Shown here: piece by piece, positions 54,894 through 63,837 of the stretch
Layout of the letters: the number at the start of each line of letters is the position of its first letter
Position numbering within the stretch: the stretch's first letter is position 1
NCBI RefSeq assembly: GCF_009908295.1
Contig: NZ_JAAALO010000002.1
Coordinates: forward strand, 533,490 to 597,489
Direction: 5' to 3'
DNA: 64,000 nucleotides
Source of the DNA: Micromonospora rubida
Lineage (GTDB): Bacteria > Actinomycetota > Actinomycetes > Mycobacteriales > Micromonosporaceae
The notes under the pieces: model-generated
Told to the model about the DNA's origin: nothing
Seen by the model: only the letters and a program-made list of their open reading frames with translations
Databases searched by the model: none
Position numbers and translations under genes: made by a program

Positions 54894-56075
54894 ATGCGCG
54901 CGGGCCCGAGCCAGGAGGAGATTCGCCGGCAGAATCTCGGTGCGCTGCTGCGCCACGTCCACGTCCACGGGGCGACGTCGCGCGCCACGCTCACCACCGA
55001 GTTGGGGCTCAACCGCAGCACCATCGGCGCGCTCACCACCGACCTCGTCAACGCGGGCCTGGTCAGCGAGGAGACGCCGAGGGAGACCCGGCGGGCGGGA
55101 CGACCGTCGCTGGTCGTCCGGCCCGAGTCGGCCCGGGTCTACGCCTGGGCGTTCAGCATCGAGGTGGACCGGCTGCGGATCGCCCGGATCGGGCTCGGCG
55201 GCGTCGTGCTCGACCGCCGCACGGTGGAGCGTCCGCGCGGCCTGCTGGCTGAGGAGACCGCGCCGCTGCTGGCCGGGGAGCTCAAGAGGATGCAGCAGGA
55301 GGTGCGGCCGGGAATGATCTGTATCGGCGCGGGCATCGCGGTCTGCGGCATGGTCCGCCGGGACGACGGCATGGTCCGCCTGGGCCCGCACACCGGCTGG
55401 GTGGACGAGCCGATCGCGGACGCCCTGGCCGCCGAGCTCGGCACCGGCACGACGCCCACGGTGGGCAACGTGGCCGACGTCTGCGCCTTCGCCGAGTACA
55501 CCCGCGGCGCCGCCGCCGGCTGCAACAACGTCATCTACCTGTACGGCGACGTGGGGGTGGGCGCCGGCATCATCGCGGGCGGCCGCCGGCTGACCGGGCA
55601 CGGCGGCTACGGCGGCGAGGTGGGGCACATGGTCGTCAACCGGGACGGCGTCCGCTGCGCGTGCGGATCGCGCGGCTGCTGGGAATCCGAGATCGGCGAG
55701 TACGCCCTCCTACGCGCCGCGGGCCGGCCGGAGGCCCACGGCAGGGAGGCGGTGCTCGCGGTCTTCGACGCCGCCGACCGCGGCGACGCGCGGGCCCAGG
55801 CGGCGGTCCGGCAGATCGGCGACTGGCTCGGCTTCGGCGTGGGCAACCTGGTCAACATCTTCAACCCCGAGATGGTGATCTTCGGGGGGACGATGCGGGA
55901 CCTGTACCTCGCGGCGGCGGCCCAGATACGCAGCCGGCTCAACTCGATCGGCCTGTCGGCCTGCCTCGAACACGTCCGGCTCCGTACGCCGAAGCTGGGC
56001 GACGACGCCGCCCTGATCGGCGCGGCCGAGCTGGCCTTCGAGCGGTTGCTGGCCGACCCGCTCGACGCCGCCTGA
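54894..56075 (+). CDS. ROK family transcriptional regulator
   Basis: A sugar-responsive repressor of 393 residues. An N-terminal winged HTH (about 7-70) has QEEIRRQNLGALLRHVHVHG and LGLNRSTIGALTTDLVNAGL. A ROK sugar-kinase-like domain follows (about 80-385), whose zinc motif CACGSRGCWE and GVGAGIIAGGRRLTGHGGYGGEVGHM are typical. It lies 7 bp after the permease gene and very likely controls this importer operon, releasing it when the transported sugar or its phosphate binds. The ATG at 54894 lacks a clear ribosome site, so translation may be coupled. Confidence 0.92.
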   Translation: MRAGPSQEEIRRQNLGALLRHVHVHGATSRATLTTELGLNRSTIGALTTDLVNAGLVSEETPRETRRAGRPSLVVRPESARVYAWAFSIEVDRLRIARIGLGGVVLDRRTVERPRGLLAEETAPLLAGELKRMQQEVRPGMICIGAGIAVCGMVRRDDGMVRLGPHTGWVDEPIADALAAELGTGTTPTVGNVADVCAFAEYTRGAAAGCNNVIYLYGDVGVGAGIIAGGRRLTGHGGYGGEVGHMVVNRDGVRCACGSRGCWESEIGEYALLRAAGRPEAHGREAVLAVFDAADRGDARAQAAVRQIGDWLGFGVGNLVNIFNPEMVIFGGTMRDLYLAAAAQIRSRLNSIGLSACLEHVRLRTPKLGDDAALIGAAELAFERLLADPLDAA

Positions 56076-56130
56076 CAGCCACCTCTCGGCGGGGCGGACC
56101 CGACGGTGACGGCTGCGTACCCTGTCCTCC

Positions 56131-56421
56131 GTGGACGTCGAGCTGCGCGCCTCCGACGACGACCGGCACCGGGTGGTCGCCGAGCTGCAACGGCACACCT
56201 CGGCGGGCCGGCTCAGCCTGGACGAGTTCTCCGAGCGGGTCGGGGTGGTCTGGTCCGCCCGTACCCTCAACGACCTGGCCACGGTGACCCGGGACCTGCC
56301 GGTCGAGCCGCCCCCCGCCGGGCCGGCCGCCGAACACGGCCGGCGGGACCTGCTGGTCGTCTTCGCCGTCGCCGTCGCCACCCTGATCCTGCTCGGCCTG
56401 CTGATGGCCCTCACCCGCTGA
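56131..56421 (+). CDS. DUF1707 domain membrane protein
   Basis: Codes for 96 residues. The DUF1707 domain (about 4-55) reads LRASDDDRHRVVAELQRHTS, then AGRLSLDEFSERVGV and ARTLNDLATVTRDLP. One hydrophobic helix near the C-terminus anchors it. DUF1707 resembles the SHOCT motif and is common in actinomycete membrane proteins of unknown use. The GTG at 56131 may be leaderless, with TACCCT at 56118-56123 as the -10. It is convergent with the ABC exporter pair. Confidence 0.85.
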   Translation: MDVELRASDDDRHRVVAELQRHTSAGRLSLDEFSERVGVVWSARTLNDLATVTRDLPVEPPPAGPAAEHGRRDLLVVFAVAVATLILLGLLMALTR

Positions 56422-56448
56422 CCCGGCCACTGGCCCCCGCCCCCGGGC

Positions 56449-58212
56449 TCAGCCGTGCCAGGAGCGCCAGAGGGCCGCGTAGGAGCCGCCGGCCGCGACC
56501 AGCTCGTCGTGCGAGCCCAGCTCGATGATCCGGCCGTCCTCCACCACGGCCACCCGGTCGGCGTCGTGCGCGGAGAAGAGCCGGTGCGCGATGGCGATCA
56601 CCGTCCGGCCCGCCAGCACGGCGGCCAGCGAGCGCTCCAGGTGCCGGGCGGCCCGGGGGTCGATCAGCGAGGTCGCCTCGTCCAGGACCAGGGTGTGCGG
56701 GTCGGCCAGCACCAGCCGGGCCAGCGCGAGCTGCTGGGCCTGCGCCGGGGAGAGCGGGTGCCCGCCCGCGCCGACCACCGTGTCGAGGCCCTGCGGCAGC
56801 GCATCCGCCCAGCCCAGGGCGTCCACCGCCGCCAGCGCCGACCGGACCCGGGCCGGGTCCGCGTCGGGCCGGACCATCGCCACGTTGTCGGCCAGGGTGC
56901 CGATGAAGACGTGATGCTCCTGGGTGACCAGCGCGACGTGGGTGCGCAGCTCCGCCAGGGGCAGCCCGTCCAGCGGCCGGCCGTCCACGGTCACCGACCC
57001 GGTGCGCGGGGAGTGCACCCCGGCCAGCAGCCGGCCCAGGGTGGACTTGCCCGCCCCGGACGGCCCGACCATGGCCACCTTCTCCCCCGGCTCGGGCACC
57101 AGGGTCACGCCGTGCAGCACGTCCCGGCCCTCGCGGTAGGCGTACCGGACGTCGCGGGCGACGAGCCGGGGAGCGGCCGGGCCGCCGCCCGCCGACGGTC
57201 GCGGTGACCCGACGGCCGGGTTCGGGCCCGCGTCGTCGGCGGCGGCCACCCCGAGCAGCCGGGCCATCGAGGCGCCGCCCACCTGCAACTCGTCCAGCCA
57301 GGAGAGCAGCCGGTCGACCGGGTCCACGAGCTGCTGGGCGTAGAGGGTGGCCGCGGTGACCTGGCCGAGGCTGGCCCAGCCCTTCAGGTAGAACCAGCCG
57401 CCGACGACCAGGGTGGCGACCACCGGCACCACGTACCCGAGCTCGGCGACCGGGAGGAAGACGGTACGCAGCCCGAGGGTGTACCGCTCGGCCACGTACG
57501 ACCGGCGGATGTCGGCGGCGGTGCGGGCACCGCGGCGGGCCTGTTGGCGCAGCGCCTCCGTGGTCCGCGCCCCCTCGACGGTCTCGCTGATCCCGTCGGT
57601 GATGTCGGAGTACGCGGCGTTCTCCCGCAGGTAGCCGGCCGGGGCGCGGCGCAGGTACCACCGGGTGCCGGCCCACAGGATCGGCACCGCGAGCAGGCTC
57701 GGCAGCACGAGCAGCGGCCCGGTCAGCAGCAGCGCGACGACGACGAACACGACCGTGACCAGCGCGATCAGCGTCTCCGGCACCGCGAACCGAACCGTCC
57801 TGGACAGCGCGGAGACGTCCCGGGACGCCCGGGTGAGCAGGTCGCCGGTGCCGGCCCGTTCCACCGTGGACAGCGGCAGGGCGAGCAGCCGGTCGACGAA
57901 CTCCTCGCGCAGCTCGGCGAGCATCCCCTCGCCGAGCCGGGCCGACGCCAGGTGGGCGAACCGCACCAGCACCGACTGGGCCACCACGAAACCGCCGATG
58001 GCCAGCGCGATCCGGTCCACCGTGACGGTCGAGGTGCCCTGGGAGATGCCCTGCACCAGGTCCCCGAGCAGCCGCGGCGCGACCAGCCCGGCCGCCGCGG
58101 CCAGCGCGTGCAGGCCAAGCGTGACGGCCAGGGCGCGGGGATGCCGGCGGACCAGGGCGCGGGCGTACCGGCGGACCTGGCCGGCGTCGGCGACCGGCAG
58201 TGCGGTGGTCAT
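56449..58212 (-). CDS. ABC exporter, subunit with intact ATP site
   Basis: A fused membrane-ATPase half-transporter of 587 residues. Six helices (about 25-290) precede a nucleotide-binding domain with GPSGAGKST (Walker A) and TLVLDEATSLID (Walker B with catalytic Glu). Its ABC signature is LSPAQAQQLALAR, not LSGGQ. The gene begins where its partner at 58212 ends (TGATG), so the pair is a heterodimeric type-IV exporter. In such dimers, its Walker motifs pair with the partner's SGGQ to make the active site. Substrate is unknown; drugs, peptides or lipids are all possible. Confidence 0.9.
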   Translation of the reverse strand: MTTALPVADAGQVRRYARALVRRHPRALAVTLGLHALAAAAGLVAPRLLGDLVQGISQGTSTVTVDRIALAIGGFVVAQSVLVRFAHLASARLGEGMLAELREEFVDRLLALPLSTVERAGTGDLLTRASRDVSALSRTVRFAVPETLIALVTVVFVVVALLLTGPLLVLPSLLAVPILWAGTRWYLRRAPAGYLRENAAYSDITDGISETVEGARTTEALRQQARRGARTAADIRRSYVAERYTLGLRTVFLPVAELGYVVPVVATLVVGGWFYLKGWASLGQVTAATLYAQQLVDPVDRLLSWLDELQVGGASMARLLGVAAADDAGPNPAVGSPRPSAGGGPAAPRLVARDVRYAYREGRDVLHGVTLVPEPGEKVAMVGPSGAGKSTLGRLLAGVHSPRTGSVTVDGRPLDGLPLAELRTHVALVTQEHHVFIGTLADNVAMVRPDADPARVRSALAAVDALGWADALPQGLDTVVGAGGHPLSPAQAQQLALARLVLADPHTLVLDEATSLIDPRAARHLERSLAAVLAGRTVIAIAHRLFSAHDADRVAVVEDGRIIELGSHDELVAAGGSYAALWRSWHG

Positions 58213-59915
58213 CAGCTCTCCCCCCGGCTCACCGTGGCCGCGTAGCGCGGCTCGGTGCGCAGCAGTTCCTCGTGCGGCCCCTCGGCCACCACCTTGCCGT
58301 CCTCCACGAACACGACGTGCTCGACGCCGCCCAGCACCAGCGGGCTGGTGGTGCAGACCAGGGTGGTCCGGCCCCGCCGGGCCGGGCCGAGCCGCGCGGC
58401 GATCCGCGCCTCGGTGTGCGCGTCCACCGCGCTCGTCGGCTCGACCAGCACCAGCGTCTCCGGGTCGGCGACCAGCGCCCGGGCCAGCCGCAGCCGCTGC
58501 TGCTGACCGCCGGAGAACTCCCGGCCCCGCTCGGCGACCCAGCCGTCGAGCCCGTCGGGCAGGGCGTCGACGATGTCGGTCGCGCTCGCCGCGTCCAGCG
58601 CCGCGAGGATCGTCGCCGGCTCGGCCGCGTCGTGCGGGTCCAGCTCCACCCGCAGCGGGCCGGTGAACAGGTGCGCGTCGTTGTCGGCCACCAGGATCCG
58701 CTCGCGCACCGCCGCCAGCGCCACCTCCCGCAGCGGTACGCCGTGCAGCGTCACCTCCGCGTCGACGTACCGGCCGAGCCGGTCGGCGATCGCGGCGGCG
58801 TCCTCGGGGGCGGCGGCGACCAGCGCGGTGAGCCGGCCGGCTGGCACGACCAGCCCCGACTCGGCGTCCACCAGCTCGCCCGGGCCGGCCGGCAGGGTCG
58901 CCGGGCGGGCGGGGTCGACCAGCTCGGGGGTGAGCCGGAGCAGCCGGACCACCCGGCGGGCCGCCACGTGCCCCCGGGTCAGCCGGTCCACCGCCTCGGT
59001 GAGGTTACGCAGCGGGCTGACCAGGAACGCGGTGTAGCCGTAGAAGGCGACGAGCTGGCCGGCGGTGATCTCGCCGCGCAGCGCGAACCGGGCACCCAGC
59101 CAGGTGACCAGCACCAGGAACGCGCCGGGCAGCAGGATCTGGGTCGCCTCCAGCAGCGACTCCACCCGGGCCACCCGCAGCCCGTCGGCGCGCAACGCCT
59201 GGGACCGAGCCCGGTACCGGGCCGACAGCACCGGCTCGCCGCCGACACCGCGCACCACCCGCAGCCCGGAGACGATGTCGCCGGCCCGGGCGGTCAGCGC
59301 CCCCTCCGAGTCCCGGTACGCCTGCTGCCGGCGGTGCAGCGGCCGGATGAGCAGCCCCACCACGGCCATCAGCAGCGGCACCCCGAGCACCACGACGAGG
59401 CCGAGCGGCACCGACGCGGAGAGCAGGATCACCGCCACCGTGGCGATGGCGACCAGCGATCCGGCGCCCCGGGCGGTGATGTCGATCGCGTGGCCGATCT
59501 GGCCGATGTCGGCCGTACCGATGCTGACCACCTCGCCCCCCGCGACCCGGCGGGGCAGCGCGGCCCCCAGCCGGTTCGCCGCGCCGACGGTGACCTGCAC
59601 CGTCCGGTACGCGCCGCCCAGCCAGTTGTGCAACGCGCACCGGTGCCGCAGCGCACCCGCGCCGGCCTGGAGCACGCCCAGCCCGAGCAGGGCCAGCCCC
59701 CAGGTGAGCAGGGCGCCCTGGTCGCGGTGGGTGAGGCCGGCGTCCACGGCCCGGCCGACGGTGGCCGGCATCAGGGCCTGGGCGACCATCCAGACCACGC
59801 CGAGGCCGATGGCGGCGAAGAAGAGCAGCGGTTGCCGACCGGCCAGCCACACCAGGTAGCGGGTCGCCGAGCGGTCGTCGGGTACGCCGGGATCACCGGC
59901 CGGTTCGAATCGCAT
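58212..59915 (-). CDS. ABC exporter, subunit with degenerate P-loop
   Basis: The other half-transporter, 567 residues, six helices and a C-terminal NBD. The signature FSGGQQQRLRLARAL is normal. The Walker A position, however, reads LVAAAPEDAAAIAD, without the G-x4-GK[ST] loop, and Walker B is LVLVEPTSAVD with Val for the Asp. This subunit cannot bind ATP by itself and acts as the non-catalytic half of the dimer. Loss of the entire P-loop is more extreme than in most asymmetric exporters. The ATG at 59915 starts the operon. Confidence 0.9.
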   Translation of the reverse strand: MRFEPAGDPGVPDDRSATRYLVWLAGRQPLLFFAAIGLGVVWMVAQALMPATVGRAVDAGLTHRDQGALLTWGLALLGLGVLQAGAGALRHRCALHNWLGGAYRTVQVTVGAANRLGAALPRRVAGGEVVSIGTADIGQIGHAIDITARGAGSLVAIATVAVILLSASVPLGLVVVLGVPLLMAVVGLLIRPLHRRQQAYRDSEGALTARAGDIVSGLRVVRGVGGEPVLSARYRARSQALRADGLRVARVESLLEATQILLPGAFLVLVTWLGARFALRGEITAGQLVAFYGYTAFLVSPLRNLTEAVDRLTRGHVAARRVVRLLRLTPELVDPARPATLPAGPGELVDAESGLVVPAGRLTALVAAAPEDAAAIADRLGRYVDAEVTLHGVPLREVALAAVRERILVADNDAHLFTGPLRVELDPHDAAEPATILAALDAASATDIVDALPDGLDGWVAERGREFSGGQQQRLRLARALVADPETLVLVEPTSAVDAHTEARIAARLGPARRGRTTLVCTTSPLVLGGVEHVVFVEDGKVVAEGPHEELLRTEPRYAATVSRGES

Positions 59916-60090
59916 GACCCGCCGACGCTAGGCGGTGGAGAACCGGTTGCGCCAACGCTTTCCCGCCGGTGTAAGTGATCGCACCGCAGGTAGACGGGGC
60001 CGCGGGGATGCAAGATCACCCGACTGGCCGGGAGGGGCTAAGCTCTCGGCGGACGTGTCCGCGCACCGCCGAGGCGAATCGAGGTGTCCC

Positions 60091-60459
60091 TTGACCGACC
60101 AGGACGACCAGCCCAGCGACCTGGTGAGCCGCTTCACCACGGCCCGGGCGACGGCGGAGGAGTGGGACGGCCTCGTTCGCGTCGAGGTGGACGGCACCGG
60201 CGACCTGCTGGCCCTCGACCTCGACCCCCGGGCGATGCGGTACCCGTCGACGGACCTGTCGGCGGCGATCCGGTCGGCGTTCCGCACGGCCCGGGCACAG
60301 GTGCAGGTGACCCTGCAGGAGCAACTCGCAACCGAACCGGTGTCCCTGCCCGACGGGCTGGGGTCGCTGGGCACGGTAAAGCACGACGCCGAGCTCCGGC
60401 TCGGCGAGCTGACCTCCAGCGCCCAGCAGATCCTCGACCGACTCGGCCGGGCCGGCTGA
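60091..60459 (+). CDS. YbaB/EbfC-like protein of a T7SS effector module
   Basis: Codes for 122 residues with the YbaB/EbfC-type fold: RFTTARATAEEWDGLVRVEV, then DGTGDLLALDLDPRAM and a long C-terminal helix with RSAFRTARAQVQVTLQ. In actinobacteria such proteins open modules that also hold EspC-like and WXG-type genes. The start is TTG at 60091, supported by GAGG six bases upstream; no ATG or GTG in frame is better. It is probably a chaperone or structural partner for the secreted proteins behind it, inferred from context. Confidence 0.8.
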   Translation: MTDQDDQPSDLVSRFTTARATAEEWDGLVRVEVDGTGDLLALDLDPRAMRYPSTDLSAAIRSAFRTARAQVQVTLQEQLATEPVSLPDGLGSLGTVKHDAELRLGELTSSAQQILDRLGRAG

Positions 60460-60468
60460 GGGGCCGGG

Positions 60469-60792
60469 GTGAATCCGACACATGTCGAACCCGACCTGCT
60501 CGCGACGGCCGGGCAGCTCATCGGCGACGCAGCCGGCCAGCTCGACAACGGCCTTGCCGAGTTGCAGGCCACGGTGACCACGGACAACCCGTGGGGCGCC
60601 GACGAGCCGGGCACGCTGTTCGGGGCCGCGTACACGGGGGTGCTGTCGCACGCGCTGGAGGTCTACGGGTCGCACGTCGGCCTGCTGGCCTACGCCGGGC
60701 AGAACCTCGACGCCTGGGCGCGGGAGGTGGCCGAGACCGACCGGGCCGCCGACGAGATGTTCACCGCGCTGCACGGCCGGACGGGCCTGTGA
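60469..60792 (+). CDS. EspC-like T7SS-associated helical protein
   Basis: Codes for 107 residues of two predicted helices with a central turn, close to the EspC (excreted virulence factor) family: NPWGADEPGTLFGAAYTGVL, then HALEVYGSHVGLLAYAG and a C-terminal helix. These WXG100-like proteins leave the cell through type VII secretion, usually as a dimer. GTG at 60469 is used. It is nine bases from the preceding stop and one base from the next start, so all four genes form a tight operon. Confidence 0.82.
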   Translation: MNPTHVEPDLLATAGQLIGDAAGQLDNGLAELQATVTTDNPWGADEPGTLFGAAYTGVLSHALEVYGSHVGLLAYAGQNLDAWAREVAETDRAADEMFTALHGRTGL

Positions 60793-60793
60793 C

Positions 60794-61882
60794 GTGGGGC
60801 TGCAACTTCCCGCGGAGCTGACCGAGCCGCTGAGCTGGATCGGCCTGGAATGGCCACAGGCCGACGAGGAGTTACTCTTCGCGGCCGGGCAGCAGTGGCT
60901 CACGTTCGGGCTGCGGCTCCAGACGACGGCCGAGACCGGCAACGGCGCCGCCCGGGCGGTCTGGGAGCGGAACCAGGGCGAGACGGTCGACGCGTTCCAC
61001 GCCTGGTGGACGCGCGACGACGGCCCGCAGCCACGGCTGACGGAGGACGAGATCGCCGCGCAGCTCATCGGCGCGTCGCTGATCGTGTTCGCGGCGATCA
61101 CGCTCTTCATGAAGATCGCCTTCATCGTCCAGCTGATCATCCTGCTGGTGCAGGTGACCATGGCGATCGCCGCCGCCGTGGCCACGTTCGGGGCGTCCAC
61201 GGCCACCATCCCGGGCTTCGTGGCGGCCACCCGACTCGCCTGCCGGCAGCTGCTCAAACAGGTTGTCAAACAGGTGCAGACCCTGCTCAAGGAGCTGCTG
61301 GAGCGCGCGCGGAAGCTGCTCAAGCGGGCCCGGAACGCCGGCCCGAAACGGGCCCCGAAGACCGGCCCGGACGGGATACCGCCGCGCATCACCGACGGCC
61401 CGCGGATGCCGACGCAGCAGATGAACCCGCACTACCGGACCGAGACCGACCCGACGAAGCCGCCGTTCCCCGGCCAGTCCGTGCGCTACCTCGACGACGC
61501 CGAGCGGGAGGCCCACCGGGTGGTGGTGGGTCGCGACGGCCAGCTGTACCGCAGCGACGGTACGCTCTTCGACACCACGGCGGGCAGTTCCGTACACGCG
61601 GGCGGCGGCGGCCGGGCCATCTTCGTGATGGACGAGCGGGGCAACCTGTACGCCTCCAACTACCAGGCAGTCGGCGATTTCCACCACTCCAGCTTCCTCG
61701 GCGGTCAGCCGGTCGCCGGGGCCGGCGAGATCGAGGTCGTCAACGGCCGGTTGCAGTTGCTCACCGACCGCAGCGGCCACTACATGCCGGGCCGCTCGTT
61801 CACCGACCAGGTGGCGGCCAACCTGCGCGATGCGGGTGCCCCGCCGTTCAGAACCAGCTACATGGCACCGAAGGGCACGTGA
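60794..61882 (+). CDS. Probable T7SS polymorphic effector with CpnT-like N-terminus
   Basis: Codes for 362 residues. The N-terminal domain (LPAELTEPLSWIGLEWPQAD, about 1-75) resembles the WXG100-like start of CpnT-type proteins. A long hydrophobic helix pair (about 95-150) follows, then a Lys/Arg-rich helix. A C-terminal module (about 235-355) contains GDFHHSSFLGGQPVAGAGEI and LTDRSGHYMPGRSF, with conserved His that could be catalytic. That layout, with a small gene overlapping its end, fits a polymorphic toxin and immunity pair. The enzymatic activity is unknown. Confidence 0.72.
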   Translation: MGLQLPAELTEPLSWIGLEWPQADEELLFAAGQQWLTFGLRLQTTAETGNGAARAVWERNQGETVDAFHAWWTRDDGPQPRLTEDEIAAQLIGASLIVFAAITLFMKIAFIVQLIILLVQVTMAIAAAVATFGASTATIPGFVAATRLACRQLLKQVVKQVQTLLKELLERARKLLKRARNAGPKRAPKTGPDGIPPRITDGPRMPTQQMNPHYRTETDPTKPPFPGQSVRYLDDAEREAHRVVVGRDGQLYRSDGTLFDTTAGSSVHAGGGGRAIFVMDERGNLYASNYQAVGDFHHSSFLGGQPVAGAGEIEVVNGRLQLLTDRSGHYMPGRSFTDQVAANLRDAGAPPFRTSYMAPKGT

Positions 61883-62475
61883 TGATGACCGCAGACTGGC
61901 GTGGGCCCGTCGACCAACTCCTCTACAGCGTGATGTTCGATTCCGTGCTGGACGACGCGGTCGTGGCCCGGACCGCCCGGACCGTCCTGGACGGCCGGTC
62001 GCTGACCGCCGGCCCGGGCGCGTACGTGGACGCGATCGGCGCCGCGCTCTCCTCGGACGCCCGGCTGGCCGAGTCCTTCGACACGCCGCACGACGAGGCT
62101 GCCTTCCGGGACTTCCTCGGCCGCCTGCGGCACCGGCTCGAACAGTTGCGGCCGTGGCCCGAGCCCGCGTACGTGCGGCTGCCGGTGGAGCAGTGGCTGA
62201 CGTTCGGGGCCGCCCGGCCGGTGGCGCAGCTCGGGCAGTCGCTGATGGCGGTACAGGACCGGCTGGCCCAGCGGTTCGAGCGGCTGCCGGGCGACGACGG
62301 CCGGTACGGGCTGCTCCTGCGGCTCAACTCCGGCCACACGGTGGCGGTCGTGGGGTCGTACCAGCCGGGGCCGGTGACCCTGCTGCAACGCGGTCCCGGC
62401 GACCCGGCGACGGTCATCGCCGCCTTCCAGGCGGCCACCGGCCTCGACCGGAGCCTGATCGTCCCGACCCCCTGA
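61882..62475 (+). CDS. Putative immunity protein of the T7SS module
   Basis: Codes for 197 residues, cytosolic, without a recognised domain. An N-terminal part of mixed helices (VDQLLYSVMFDSVLDDAVV) is followed by RYGLLLRLNSGHTVAVVGSY near the C-terminus. It overlaps the effector stop by one base (TGATG), so the two proteins are made together, which is the usual arrangement for toxin and immunity. It has no other clue to function. The ATG at 61882 has a second in-frame ATG right after it. Confidence 0.6.
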   Translation: MMTADWRGPVDQLLYSVMFDSVLDDAVVARTARTVLDGRSLTAGPGAYVDAIGAALSSDARLAESFDTPHDEAAFRDFLGRLRHRLEQLRPWPEPAYVRLPVEQWLTFGAARPVAQLGQSLMAVQDRLAQRFERLPGDDGRYGLLLRLNSGHTVAVVGSYQPGPVTLLQRGPGDPATVIAAFQAATGLDRSLIVPTP

Positions 62476-62497
62476 CCGCCCCGGCGGGCGGGGGGGG

Positions 62498-62752
62498 TCA
62501 GCGGTCGACCTGGGTGAAGTCCCACGAGTGCGGCGGGCGGGCGACCAGCGTCGCGGGCGGGTCGGGCAGCGGCCGAGGGCTGCTGCGCCACTTCGAGATG
62601 ACCACCACCCGGTGATCGGTCGAGCTGAACACCTCGCTGGACAGGTGCAGCGGGTCGTGCTCGAACTCGGGCAGCGCGGTGTCGCAGACCCAGGTGATCA
62701 GGTCGGCGAAGCCGTAGGCCTCCGCCCGCGCCTCCCACATCCGTACGATCAC
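62498..62752 (-). CDS. Small ABM-like protein downstream of tsaD
   Basis: Codes for 84 residues: MIVRMWEARAEAYGFADLIT, then WVCDTALPEFEHDPLHLSSE and VFSSTDHRVVVISKW, the strand-helix-strand pattern of a dimeric alpha/beta barrel of the antibiotic-biosynthesis monooxygenase type, with a disordered tail. GTG at 62752 is chosen because GAGGGGAG lies seven bases upstream. A longer form from GTG 62788 would overlap the tsaD stop. It probably rides on the rimI-tsaD transcript. Function unknown. Confidence 0.72.
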   Translation of the reverse strand: MIVRMWEARAEAYGFADLITWVCDTALPEFEHDPLHLSSEVFSSTDHRVVVISKWRSSPRPLPDPPATLVARPPHSWDFTQVDR

Positions 62753-62784
62753 GTCGTCGCTCCCCTCGCCGTCACGTCGAGCCG

Positions 62785-63831
62785 TCACACGCTCACCGTG
62801 GTCAGCGGCAGGGCCGAGTCGGCCGGCAGGTCGAGCCGGCTCGGCGCGACCCCGGCGGCGACCAGGTGCGAGCCGAGCGCGGCCACCATCGCCCCGTTGT
62901 CGGTGCACAGGTTCGGCCTGGGCACCCGCACCCGGATGCCCAGCTTCGCCGCCCGGTCCTCCGCGAGCACCCGCAGCCGGGAGTTCGCCGCCACTCCCCC
63001 GCCGATCACCAGCGTGTCGATCCCGTGGGCCCGGCAGGCGGCCAGCGCCTTCGTGGTGAGCACGTCGCAGACCGCCTCCTGGAACGACGCGGCCACGTCG
63101 GCCACCGGCACCGGCTCGCCGGCCCGCTGCCGGGCCTCCACCCAGCGGGCCACCGCCGTCTTCAACCCGGAGAACGAGAAGTCGTACTCGTGCTTGGCGA
63201 GGTCCTTGGCGGCGGTGAGCCCGCGCGGGAAGCCGATGGCGGCGGCGTCGCCGGCCCGGGCCTCCCGGTCGATGTACGGCCCGCCGGGGAACGGCAGGCC
63301 GAGCAGCCGGGCCACCTTGTCGAACGCCTCCCCGGCGGCGTCGTCGATCGTCGCCCCGAGCGGGGTCACCCCCCGGGCCAGGTCGTCGACGAGCAGCAGG
63401 GACGAGTGCCCGCCGGAGACCAGCAGGGCGATCGCCGGCTCGGGCAGCGGCCCGTGTTCGAGGGTGTCCACGGCGACGTGCGCGGCGAGGTGGTTGACCC
63501 CGTACACCGGTTTCTCGGCCGCCAGCGCGTACCCCTTGGCGGCGGCGACGCCGACCAGCAGCGCGCCGGCCAGCCCCGGGCCGGAGGTCACCGCGATGGC
63601 GTCGATGTCGGCGATGGTCACCCCCGCCTCCCGCAGCGCCCGGTCCATGGTCGGCACGATGGCCTCCAGGTGGGCCCGGCTGGCCACCTCGGGCACCACG
63701 CCGCCGAACCGGGCATGCTCCTCGACGCTGGAGGCCAGCGCGTCGGCGAGCAGGGTGTGCCCGCGCACGATGCCGACCCCGGTCTCGTCGCAGGAGGTCT
63801 CGATGCCGAGGATCAGCGGTTCGTCAGCCAT
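62785..63831 (-). CDS. tsaD: tRNA N6-adenosine threonylcarbamoyltransferase TsaD
   Basis: Transfers the threonylcarbamoyl group to A37 of tRNAs that read ANN codons, working with TsaB, TsaC and TsaE. The metal-binding pair is in NHLAAH (H114, H118), and the ATP-fold motifs [10 protein letters not shown] and [13 protein letters not shown] are present. Its 348 residues are normal. The ATG at 63831 follows GAGGAG and is six bases after the rimI stop, so the genes form the usual rimI-tsaD operon. Confidence 0.97.
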   Translation of the reverse strand: MADEPLILGIETSCDETGVGIVRGHTLLADALASSVEEHARFGGVVPEVASRAHLEAIVPTMDRALREAGVTIADIDAIAVTSGPGLAGALLVGVAAAKGYALAAEKPVYGVNHLAAHVAVDTLEHGPLPEPAIALLVSGGHSSLLLVDDLARGVTPLGATIDDAAGEAFDKVARLLGLPFPGGPYIDREARAGDAAAIGFPRGLTAAKDLAKHEYDFSFSGLKTAVARWVEARQRAGEPVPVADVAASFQEAVCDVLTTKALAACRAHGIDTLVIGGGVAANSRLRVLAEDRAAKLGIRVRVPRPNLCTDNGAMVAALGSHLVAAGVAPSRLDLPADSALPLTTVSV

Positions 63832-63837
63832 GTCTCC

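Noticed and set aside
56449..57676. Second reading frame over the ABC exporter as a separate gene
   Set aside because: It is an out-of-frame shadow rich in Arg, Gly and Pro without any domain.
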